From Flavobacterium humidisoli (GTDB lineage Bacteria; Bacteroidota; Bacteroidia; Flavobacteriales; Flavobacteriaceae): 64,000 nucleotides of DNA. The position numbers were made by a program, and so were the translations under genes. The notes under the pieces were generated by a model, which ran no database searches, was not told the origin of the DNA, and saw only the letters and a program-made list of their open reading frames with translations. Position 1 is the first letter of the stretch, and every line of letters starts with the position of its first letter. Shown here in pieces: positions 53,011-61,270 of this stretch. The stretch spans positions 4,278,001-4,342,000 of the forward strand of contig NZ_CP096829.1 in assembly GCF_023272795.1 (NCBI RefSeq). The letters run 5' to 3'.

Positions 53011-55284
53011 TTATTTTCTTAAATCAAATCTATCTAGATTCATTACTTTAATCCAAACTGCGATAAAATCATTCACAAATTTCTCGTGAGCATCGCTTGC
53101 TGCATAAACTTCTGCAATTGCTCTCAATTCTGAGTTTGATCCAAAAACAAGATCAGCACGTGTTCCTATCCATTTTGGCTGTCCAGTACTTCTGTCATTT
53201 CCTGTATAAAGTTCTTTGTCATTTGAAACAGATTTCCATTGTGTATTCATGTCCAATAAATTTACAAAGAAATCATTTGTCAACTGACCCGGTCTATTGG
53301 TAAAAACACCATTTTTACTTCCGTCTGCATTGATATCCAAAACACGAAGTCCGCCTAAAAGAACCGTTAATTCTGGTGCAGTAAGAGTTAGTAAATTCGC
53401 TTTATCTATAAGAAGTTCTTCTGTTAAAACAGTCGATTTTGTTTTTCTGTAATTTCTAAAACCATCAGATTTTGGTTCTAAAAATCCAAACGATTCAACA
53501 TCTGTCTGTTCTGCAGATGCATCCATACGTCCAGGCGAAAAAGGCACTTTTGCTGATGCTCCTGCATCTTTAGCCGCTTTCTCAACAGCTGCAGATCCAG
53601 CTAAAACAATTAAATCAGACAATGAAATTTTTTTATCACCATTTGCAGCATTAAATTCTGTTTGAATACCTTCTAATTTATCTAAAACAACTTTAAGAGC
53701 AGCTGGATTATTTACTTCCCAATCTTTCTGTGGCGCAAGTCGTATACGTCCACCGTTTGCTCCACCACGTTTATCTGACCCTCTAAAAGTAGAAGCCGAA
53801 GCCCAAGCTGTAGCAACCAATTGAGACACGCTTAATCCTGAATTTAAGACTTTTTCTTTAAGCTGTTCTATATCTTGGTCATTTATTAAAGTATGATTTA
53901 CTTCTGGAATAGGATCCTGCCAAAGCAGTTCTTCTGTAGGCACTTCAGATCCAAGATAAAGAGCACGAGGCCCCATGTCACGATGCGTCAATTTAAACCA
54001 TGCACGAGCAAAAGCATCTGCAAACTCATCTGGATTTTCCAGAAAACGACGTGATATTTTCTCATAAGCAGGATCTAATCTCAAAGATAAATCTGTAGTC
54101 AGCATCGTTGGCAAGTGTTTTTTATTAGCATCAAAAGCATCTGGAATAATTGCTTCCGCATTTTTTGCTACCCATTGATGTGCTCCTGCAGGACTTTTTG
54201 AAAGTTCCCATTCAAAACCAAATAAATTCTCAAAAAAGTTATTGCTCCATTGCGTTGGTGTTTTTGTCCAAGTCACTTCAAGTCCGCTTGTAATAGCATC
54301 TCCACCTTTTCCTGAGCCAAAACTGTTTTGCCATCCTAATCCTTGTAATTCTAAACCAGCTGCTTCTGGTTCAGCTCCCACATGATCTGATGACGCAGCA
54401 CCGTGCGTTTTACCAAAAGTGTGTCCACCCGCTATTAAGGCTACCGTTTCTTCATCATTCATTGCCATACGTCCGAAAGTGTCTCTAATATCTCTAGCAG
54501 CCGCAATCGGATCCGGATTTCCATCAGGTCCTTCAGGGTTTACATATATAAGTCCCATTTGCACTGCTGCAAGCGGTTTTTCAAGATTTCTGCTATGGAT
54601 ATTTCCGTCAGCATTATCATCAGATGATACCACTCCATGATCTTTTGGAACACCTTCAGAACCGTCTTTATAACGTTCGTCACCGCCTAACCATGTTGTT
54701 TCAGAACCCCAATAAACAGATTCGTCTGCTTCCCAAACATCGGCACGTCCTCCTGCAAAACCAAATGTTTTAAAACCCATTGATTCTAAAGCCACATTCC
54801 CTGTTAGAATCAACAAATCTGCCCATGAAATCTTTTGTCCATATTTTTGTTTTATGGGCCAAAGCAATCTTCTCGCTTTATCAAGACTTACGTTATCTGG
54901 CCAGCTATTAAGAGGCGCAAATCGCTGCTGTCCTGCTCCTGCTCCGCCTCGTCCGTCATGCACTCTATAAGTACCTGCACTATGCCAAGCCATTCTTATG
55001 AAAAGACCTCCATAATGACCAAAATCTGCAGGCCACCAATCTTGAGAATCAGTCATAAGAGCATGCAAATCTTTCTTTAATGCCTCAATATCGAGACTTT
55101 TAAAAGCTTCTGCGTAATTAAAATCCTTATCCAGCGGATTTGATAATAACGAATTCTGTCTTAGGATATTTACCTTTAACTGTTTCGGCCACCAGTCAAG
55201 ATTTTTAGTTCCCGATGCTGCCTGTTTATCCATGCTCCCATTATGAAAAGGGCATTTGGTAATGTCATTTGATTGATTGTCCAT
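53011..55284 (-). CDS. katG: Catalase-peroxidase
   Basis: The 757-aa protein is a full-length class I haem catalase-peroxidase. It has the distal R97, W100 and H101 in IRMAWHSAG, the proximal His region ALIAGGHTFGKTHGA, the LIYVNPEGPDG loop and the second peroxidase-like half. It removes hydrogen peroxide, and its length fits KatG. No signal peptide is present, so it is cytoplasmic. It is a single gene with a shared terminator at its 3' end. Confidence 0.96.
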   Translation of the reverse strand: MDNQSNDITKCPFHNGSMDKQAASGTKNLDWWPKQLKVNILRQNSLLSNPLDKDFNYAEAFKSLDIEALKKDLHALMTDSQDWWPADFGHYGGLFIRMAWHSAGTYRVHDGRGGAGAGQQRFAPLNSWPDNVSLDKARRLLWPIKQKYGQKISWADLLILTGNVALESMGFKTFGFAGGRADVWEADESVYWGSETTWLGGDERYKDGSEGVPKDHGVVSSDDNADGNIHSRNLEKPLAAVQMGLIYVNPEGPDGNPDPIAAARDIRDTFGRMAMNDEETVALIAGGHTFGKTHGAASSDHVGAEPEAAGLELQGLGWQNSFGSGKGGDAITSGLEVTWTKTPTQWSNNFFENLFGFEWELSKSPAGAHQWVAKNAEAIIPDAFDANKKHLPTMLTTDLSLRLDPAYEKISRRFLENPDEFADAFARAWFKLTHRDMGPRALYLGSEVPTEELLWQDPIPEVNHTLINDQDIEQLKEKVLNSGLSVSQLVATAWASASTFRGSDKRGGANGGRIRLAPQKDWEVNNPAALKVVLDKLEGIQTEFNAANGDKKISLSDLIVLAGSAAVEKAAKDAGASAKVPFSPGRMDASAEQTDVESFGFLEPKSDGFRNYRKTKSTVLTEELLIDKANLLTLTAPELTVLLGGLRVLDINADGSKNGVFTNRPGQLTNDFFVNLLDMNTQWKSVSNDKELYTGNDRSTGQPKWIGTRADLVFGSNSELRAIAEVYAASDAHEKFVNDFIAVWIKVMNLDRFDLRK

Positions 55285-55682
55285 AGTTGAAAAATTTTAT
55301 TTTTGACTAAATTACAAACTAATGAAAAAGAAAATTCTGACTGTGAATCATAAATAATTCTTAGAGAATAGACAAAATCTATACACAATTATTTTAATGA
55401 TTCTAATTCCTTATAATACTTCTAATTATATAAAAACATTGTTTTTGAAAGACAACAATACTCTTATAATTTTAAATTTTGCTTCTATAAATTTAGCAAA
55501 AAGAATCTTTTTATCGTCATAAACATTTAATTGCTTCTCTATTATATCTTTATTTCTTGCTAGTTTTCAATTCTATTGACTATTAGAGTCAGAGAAAAGC
55601 TTAATCTTTTTTAAAACCATTCAATAAAAAAGGGTGTTTAAAAATTTAAACACCCTTTTTTAATTCAACTTAGTATTAACAC
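55285..55682. other. Intergenic region between katG and the GH97 gene
   Basis: These ~400 nt contain no supportable gene. The only clear element is the terminator at 55626-55661, with katG regulatory sequence presumably near 55285-55400. No OxyR-type or other operator could be recognised with confidence. Confidence 0.6.
55626..55661 (-). terminator. Terminator after the GH97 gene
   Basis: An almost perfect palindrome (A6-GGGTGTTTAA... with TTAAACACCC-T6) 22 nt past the minus-strand stop at 55683, with A/T runs on both sides. Confidence 0.85.
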
Positions 55683-57614
55683 TTACTTTATAAACTCAAT
55701 AATAAAACCTCCTTTAGGAGCAACATTATATTGCCTGTTAGCAGTTATTGGAAAAGTTTCTACTTTAAAATCCATTAACGGATCTTTACCTTCAGTAATG
55801 ATTTTGAATTTCGAATAACCTTTTCCATATTTAGCCAAATCAATTGAAACGGGCAAAGACGAATTAGTTCCGTTTATTCCTATAATATAAGAAAGGTTAT
55901 CTTTTTTACGAGACAGCACAATTGATTTGCCAGGATCTGCTACAACAGCTTCGGTTTTATCCCAAGTTGCAGGCATTTCTTTTATTAAAATCTTAAGTTC
56001 ATTTGGCAATGAATTAAAAACTTCTTCAGAATCTGCAAAATGAATAATTCCAGATGTGTAAATCATAGCCATTGCTAATTCATGAACGGAAGTGTTTACA
56101 CGTTTGTATTTTCTAAAAGTCAAAGCAAACGGTGTATAATCTGCTGGACCCGCTACATTTCTTGTAAAAGGTAAAACTGTATTTTGTTCTGCTGCTTTTT
56201 CTGGAAATCTTGGTTCGTAGAAATAACTTTCTGTTCCTAAAATAGCTTCTGCTGTTACAAAATTTGGCCATGTTCTGTGCCAGCCTCTCGGAACTGTTGT
56301 TCCATGCAAGTTCACTAACAAATGTTCTTTTGCTGCATCTTCAAAAACGCCTTGTAAAGCAGCCATAACTTCTTGCCTGTCAGAACACCAAAAATCAATT
56401 TTAACACCTTTTACCCCCATTTCTGCAAGCTCCTTAAATCTTTTCTTTCTTTTTTCAGCATCAAAATATTCAGCCGAATACCCCCAAACTAATGGTTGAA
56501 CTCCCTTTGATAAAGCATGGTCAATAATCTTCCCTTCTTTATTGGCTTTTTCCCAACCTGCATCAAAAAGAGTGTATCTAAAACCAAATGACGCAGAAAC
56601 GTCTGTAAACTTTTTATACATTTCAGGGGTAAAATCTTCAGGATGTGACCACCACGACCAAGCTGCTTTTCCTGGTATAATCCATGAAGTATCTTCGATT
56701 TTAGAAGCTGGAGCCAAATCGGTAATCATGGTAGACAATAATATATCTCCTGCTTTATCTCCAATCATAATCACTCTCCATGGCATTATCCAAGGCAAGT
56801 TTGACTCTGGAAAAGCATTTCCTTTATCTGGTAAAGGCAAAGTATATTTTTCGTCATTTTTAGCAAAAGCAATTCTGTAAATCCCATCCTTAGAATCTGG
56901 GTCTAAATGACAGCCCGGAAACGCACCATCTGTTCCTGATTCTGCAATTAAAACCCAGTTTTTAGCCTCATTTACATTAAAAAGTGCTGGCATACACCAA
57001 CCAATAGATTCACCTCTTGCACCGTTTATTGGATCTCCAGGTTTTACATTAATATAAAAATCCTCATACCCTGGAGTATAATCTCCAGCTTTGTTATAAG
57101 GCTGTAACCATCCTTTTGCATTTGGAGCTATATGAAAACCAGTCAATTCATTTTTAAGCACTCTGGTTTGTTTTTCCTGCTCTGTAAACTTATATCTAAA
57201 AGCAACTCCTTCTTGACCTGCAATTAAATCTATTGTCATTAAAGCACCTTTGCTATTCTTGAATGTGATGCTTTTACTTTTAAAAATATGATCTGCAACT
57301 TTGTTATTGGCTACTTTAAGCTCATATTTTTCACGTTTTTCTTCAATTGATGAAACTTTTACAACTGATAGTCCAGAGGTAAAATCGTTATTTTCAAAAT
57401 TTAATCCTAGTGGAGAATCCAAAATTATCACTTGGTCTTTGCGGGTAACTTTATAAGACAATTTTCCATCTTGGGTTAAAGACAGTGTAATCTTATTTAG
57501 ATTGTCCTTAGACTTAAGAGAAAGTTCTTCATTTTGTGCCACACAGCTTGTCAGCATCAAGAATACGGCGGGTATCAGCACGGTTAAAGATCGGTTAAGA
57601 AACATTTTTTTCAT
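55683..57614 (-). CDS. Glycoside hydrolase family 97 alpha-glycosidase (SusB-like lipoprotein)
   Basis: The 643-aa protein has a lipoprotein signal peptide (lipobox LTSC, C24). An N-terminal beta-sandwich domain is followed by a TIM barrel (from ~300) with DAGWEK, GVKGVKIDFWCSDRQ (Asp407) and EAILGTESYFYE. Asp407 in a GVKxDF context fits the nucleophile of retaining GH97 members such as alpha-galactosidases rather than the inverting Glu pair of SusB, so the mechanism is inferred as retaining. It would be anchored to the cell envelope. It is 11 nt from galM and probably in the same operon. Confidence 0.85.
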   Translation of the reverse strand: MKKMFLNRSLTVLIPAVFLMLTSCVAQNEELSLKSKDNLNKITLSLTQDGKLSYKVTRKDQVIILDSPLGLNFENNDFTSGLSVVKVSSIEEKREKYELKVANNKVADHIFKSKSITFKNSKGALMTIDLIAGQEGVAFRYKFTEQEKQTRVLKNELTGFHIAPNAKGWLQPYNKAGDYTPGYEDFYINVKPGDPINGARGESIGWCMPALFNVNEAKNWVLIAESGTDGAFPGCHLDPDSKDGIYRIAFAKNDEKYTLPLPDKGNAFPESNLPWIMPWRVIMIGDKAGDILLSTMITDLAPASKIEDTSWIIPGKAAWSWWSHPEDFTPEMYKKFTDVSASFGFRYTLFDAGWEKANKEGKIIDHALSKGVQPLVWGYSAEYFDAEKRKKRFKELAEMGVKGVKIDFWCSDRQEVMAALQGVFEDAAKEHLLVNLHGTTVPRGWHRTWPNFVTAEAILGTESYFYEPRFPEKAAEQNTVLPFTRNVAGPADYTPFALTFRKYKRVNTSVHELAMAMIYTSGIIHFADSEEVFNSLPNELKILIKEMPATWDKTEAVVADPGKSIVLSRKKDNLSYIIGINGTNSSLPVSIDLAKYGKGYSKFKIITEGKDPLMDFKVETFPITANRQYNVAPKGGFIIEFIK

Positions 57615-57625
57615 TTATATAATTA

Positions 57626-58669
57626 TTAGAGGTGATAGTTCAATTTGTTGGCTGCTATGTCAAAAGCATACGTAATAGTTTCATTGTAAACCTGTCCTGA
57701 TCGGAATATTGTATTCGGAAAATGTTCATGATTCGGACTATCAGGATAATATTGGCATTCTAAACAGAGTCCGTCAAAAGAGCTGTATAATTTCTCATGT
57801 TCTCCGACAATATCACAGTTTAGATAATCTCCAGTATATAATTGCACTCCTGGATAAGAAGTATAAACAAGCATTATCCTTCCAGATTTTTCATCATACA
57901 ACTCGCAGACAGCACTTTCATTTTCACTATTTCTATCAAAAATATAATAGAGATTAATGCCGTTGTTTCGCATTATGTCATTTAGTTTATCCTTCAAAAA
58001 CAAATATTCATCGGCAAGTATAATTTTCCCTGTCGGAATATAATCGGCAGTACTTTCCAGAATTTTAGATCCCTGAATGGTAAGCTGATGATCGTGTATT
58101 TTTTCTTTACAGGCCGATAAATTAAAATAAGAATGATTAGTAAAATTTAACGGAGTTGCTTCATCAGCTTCCGCCAAAAAATCGATTTTGAGTTCGTTTT
58201 CATCTGTCCATTTATAGGTCACTTTCGTCTTTAAATTTCCAGGGAAGCCACCTTCTCCATTTTTACTTTCAAGAATAAAAATTACGGCATCGTCTTCTAC
58301 AATAAAATCAAACACTTTGTTATTAACCCCAGCCGAACCACTATGATTATTGTTTTTACCATCGTTTTTATCGAGATGATAGGTTTTATTTTCGATAGAA
58401 AATGCCGCATTATGAATTCTGTTTGCAAAACGCCCAACCGTTGCACCTATATAAGACTGATCTTTTAGGTAACCTTCTAAGGTAGGGAATCCTAAAACCA
58501 CATTTTCTTTGTTTCCTGCAGCATCTGGCACCACTATGGATTTTACTATGGCTCCATAATTAAGGAGTTCGACAGAATTACCGTAAGCATTTGTGATTCG
58601 AAATTTGAAAATTTCTTTTTCACCGTGCCAGCCAAAAGACTCACAAACAATATCATTTGAGGGATTCAT
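57626..58669 (-). CDS. galM: Aldose 1-epimerase (galactose mutarotase)
   Basis: The 347-aa protein has galactose mutarotase motifs: GRFANRIHNAAF, NNHSGSAGVNNKVFDF, LNFTNHSYFNLS (catalytic His region) and GLCLECQYYPDSPNH (Glu base). It interconverts alpha and beta anomers of sugars. It precedes the GH97 gene on the minus strand with an 11-nt gap, so released sugar from the glycosidase is its likely substrate. It is divergent from an AraC regulator. Confidence 0.9.
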   Translation of the reverse strand: MNPSNDIVCESFGWHGEKEIFKFRITNAYGNSVELLNYGAIVKSIVVPDAAGNKENVVLGFPTLEGYLKDQSYIGATVGRFANRIHNAAFSIENKTYHLDKNDGKNNNHSGSAGVNNKVFDFIVEDDAVIFILESKNGEGGFPGNLKTKVTYKWTDENELKIDFLAEADEATPLNFTNHSYFNLSACKEKIHDHQLTIQGSKILESTADYIPTGKIILADEYLFLKDKLNDIMRNNGINLYYIFDRNSENESAVCELYDEKSGRIMLVYTSYPGVQLYTGDYLNCDIVGEHEKLYSSFDGLCLECQYYPDSPNHEHFPNTIFRSGQVYNETITYAFDIAANKLNYHL

Positions 58670-58715
58670 ATAGTTTTACAAAAAGATTAAAATAAGCATC
58701 GTTAGTATAGAATTT

Positions 58716-58745
58716 CAAATTTAGTTTTGATTATTGTTCTCAAAA
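58716..58745 (-). promoter_or_regulatory. Promoter of the galM-GH97 operon
   Basis: On the minus strand TTTTG (58741-58745) and TAAATTTG (58716-58723) resemble the -33 and -7 elements with a 17-nt gap. The ATG at 58669 is about 46 nt downstream. Confidence 0.55.
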
Positions 58746-58806
58746 TGGACATTTTTTGTGAAAGCATGGATTAAATTACGATATTTGAAAAAATACAATC
58801 TGGATT

Positions 58807-59715
58807 ATGAAAAATGCAGCACAAAAAGAAAAAACAAAAGTTAAGGAAGGTTTTTTAGGACAGCGAATGATTGTAATTCCAAAAAATATACTTTCAATCA
58901 TCAAGAAGAATCCGTTGATAGCTGGTTTGTATTTTACCGATATTGGCGTTTTTCCCAATGCAACCCATCACTCCATGAAACGAAAACATGGCAGCAAGCA
59001 ATATATTTTAATTTATTGTTATAAAGGAGAAGGCATCATTAGTCGAGAAAATAAAATAATAACTTTAAAAGCCAATACCTTTTATATAATACCTCCTGAA
59101 GTTGCACATGATTATTATGCTTTAAAACAAAACCCATGGAGTATTTACTGGATTCATTTTACAGGAACGCAAGCACCTTTTTTCTATGATAAATTCATTG
59201 CTGAACATCCTGATAATGCTCCTCAGTTATCACTTGAAGAAAGACGCATTGAACTTTTTGAAAACATTCTCGATGTTATGGAAGATGGTTACAGCGCCAG
59301 CAATCTCGAATTTGCCAATCTTTCGTTATGGCAGTTATTAAACACTTTTCTGTATGAAAAATTCTTCATTCAAAAGAACCGAAAATTTTCAGAGGATAAT
59401 ACTATTGAATCGGCCATTGACTACATGAAAAAACATCTGGATCTTTCCTTAAAAATTAATGATGTAGCAGCCTATTTTAATTATTCTCCTTCGCATTTTT
59501 TTACCTTATTCAAGAAACAGACAGGCTACTCTCCTATACATTATTTCAATTATCTAAAAATGCAGAAGGCCTGCCAATATCTTAGTTTTACTACAATGAG
59601 CATAAAAGAAATCAGTTTTAATTTAGGTTTTAATGATCCTTTGTATTTCTCTCGTTTGTTCAAAAAAGTAATGAGTACTTCACCTATACAATACCGCACC
59701 GAATACAAGCAGTAA
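58807..59715 (+). CDS. AraC-family regulator of the sugar locus
   Basis: The 302-aa protein has an N-terminal AraC-type cupin sensor (GSKQYILIYCYKGEGIISRENKIITLKANTFYIIPP) and a C-terminal AraC double helix-turn-helix (SPSHFFTLFKKQTGYSPIHYFNYLKM and FNDPLYFSRLFKKVMSTSPIQYR). It is divergent from galM-GH97 and upstream of a sugar porter, so it most likely senses the sugar and controls one or both flanking transcripts. The exact sugar is unknown. Confidence 0.87.
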   Translation: MKNAAQKEKTKVKEGFLGQRMIVIPKNILSIIKKNPLIAGLYFTDIGVFPNATHHSMKRKHGSKQYILIYCYKGEGIISRENKIITLKANTFYIIPPEVAHDYYALKQNPWSIYWIHFTGTQAPFFYDKFIAEHPDNAPQLSLEERRIELFENILDVMEDGYSASNLEFANLSLWQLLNTFLYEKFFIQKNRKFSEDNTIESAIDYMKKHLDLSLKINDVAAYFNYSPSHFFTLFKKQTGYSPIHYFNYLKMQKACQYLSFTTMSIKEISFNLGFNDPLYFSRLFKKVMSTSPIQYRTEYKQ

Positions 59716-59842
59716 CGCAATTGTTTTCGTATTTTAAAACATAGTATCAAAAAATCAGATTATAATCCATCTATTCAAAAAAAATATCCATAAATCAAAG
59801 GTTCCGATTCCGCTAATTTTACAAAAGCTATAAAACCTTTTT

Positions 59843-61252
59843 ATGAAAAACTATAATTATACCTTTTTACTATCAATCAGCCTTGTTGCGGCATTGGGTG
59901 GATTACTCTTTGGTTACGACTGGGTTGTAATCGGCGGTGCAAAACCATTTTATGAACTTTATTTCGGCATTACAAATTCTCCAGCATTACAAGGCTGGGC
60001 AATGAGCAGTGCGCTTGTAGGCTGCGTTGCGGGAGCAGCCGTAGCAGGAAAATTAGCAGACAGCTATGGAAGGCGTCCTATTCTAATCGTTGCTGCCGTA
60101 TTATTCTCCTTATGCGCTCTTGGAACAGGAGCATCTGAAACTTTTACTGTATTTATCATCTGGCGTATTATTGGCGGGGTCGGAATCGGAATTGCCTCCA
60201 CGATTTCTCCTTTATATATTGCAGAAATTGCCCCTCAGGAAACTCGAGGATTATTTGTTTCGATCAATCAGCTTACAGTTGTTATTGGAATTCTTGCGGC
60301 ACAGATTACCAATATGCTGATTACCGATATTATTCCGCCAGATTATTCACCTGCACAGATTTTAGCTTCTTGGAATGGCCAAACAGGCTGGAGATGGATG
60401 TTTTGGGCAGGATTTTTTCCAGCAGTGCTTTTCTTTGTATTAATGTTTTTGATTCCTGAAAGTCCACGATATCTGGCTAAAAAAGGAAGTCATGACAAGG
60501 CCGAAAATACTTTAACCAAAATTGGCGGACTGGCTTACGGAAAAGAAGCAATTGCCACAATTAAAGAAACTTTTACTGAAGAAATAGAAAAAACCGACTT
60601 CAAAATGCTGTTTGACAAAAAAGCCTTACCCATTCTTGTAATCGGAATTGTATTGGCTGCTTTCCAGCAATGGTGCGGTATAAATATCATTTTTAACTAT
60701 GCTCAGGAAATCTTTGTTTCAGCAGGTTATAGTATCAATGATTTGTTTATGAATATCGTTATCACAGGAAGCATCAATCTTATCTTTACATTGGTTGCAA
60801 TGGGAACTGTAGACAAAGTTGGCCGAAAAAAACTAATGCTTTTTGGTTCAGGCGCACTTGCCATAATCTATGCTTTATTGGGTTATTTTTACTATACCAA
60901 TGTTACCGGTTTCCCTTTATTATTATTGGTATTATTAGCAATTGCTATTTATGCCATGTCCCTTGCTCCTATTACATGGGTAATTCTATCTGAAATTTTC
61001 CCTAACCGAATCAGAGGTGTTGCGATGTCTGTTGCCACATTTGCACTCTGGATTGCATCTGCACTGTTGGTACAAACATTTCCGATCTTCAACGAATACT
61101 TAGGCACATCTGGAACTTTCTGGATTTACGGAATTATCTGTGCCTTAGGATTTTTGTTTGTATTCAAAAAACTTCCTGAAACCAAGAACAAAAGTCTTGA
61201 AGAGATTGAAAAACTAATGGTTTCTGATAAAGAATCAAAGAATATTCAATAA
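59843..61252 (+). CDS. MFS sugar porter (XylE/GalP-like)
   Basis: The 469-aa protein has 12 predicted hydrophobic segments and sugar-porter signatures: ADSYGRRPI, IPESPRYLAKKG, FQQWCGINIIFNYA and the C-terminal PETKNKSLEEIEKL. It would import a hexose or pentose through the inner membrane, probably by proton symport. It is 127 nt after the AraC gene and 18 nt before the DUF5107 gene, so it likely belongs to one catabolic operon with that gene. Confidence 0.9.
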   Translation: MKNYNYTFLLSISLVAALGGLLFGYDWVVIGGAKPFYELYFGITNSPALQGWAMSSALVGCVAGAAVAGKLADSYGRRPILIVAAVLFSLCALGTGASETFTVFIIWRIIGGVGIGIASTISPLYIAEIAPQETRGLFVSINQLTVVIGILAAQITNMLITDIIPPDYSPAQILASWNGQTGWRWMFWAGFFPAVLFFVLMFLIPESPRYLAKKGSHDKAENTLTKIGGLAYGKEAIATIKETFTEEIEKTDFKMLFDKKALPILVIGIVLAAFQQWCGINIIFNYAQEIFVSAGYSINDLFMNIVITGSINLIFTLVAMGTVDKVGRKKLMLFGSGALAIIYALLGYFYYTNVTGFPLLLLVLLAIAIYAMSLAPITWVILSEIFPNRIRGVAMSVATFALWIASALLVQTFPIFNEYLGTSGTFWIYGIICALGFLFVFKKLPETKNKSLEEIEKLMVSDKESKNIQ

Positions 61253-61270
61253 TTTAAATTTCATTACATC

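Noticed and set aside
53097..53303. Open frames antisense to katG and to other long genes
   Set aside because: They lie opposite well-supported genes and show no conserved motif or separate start context.
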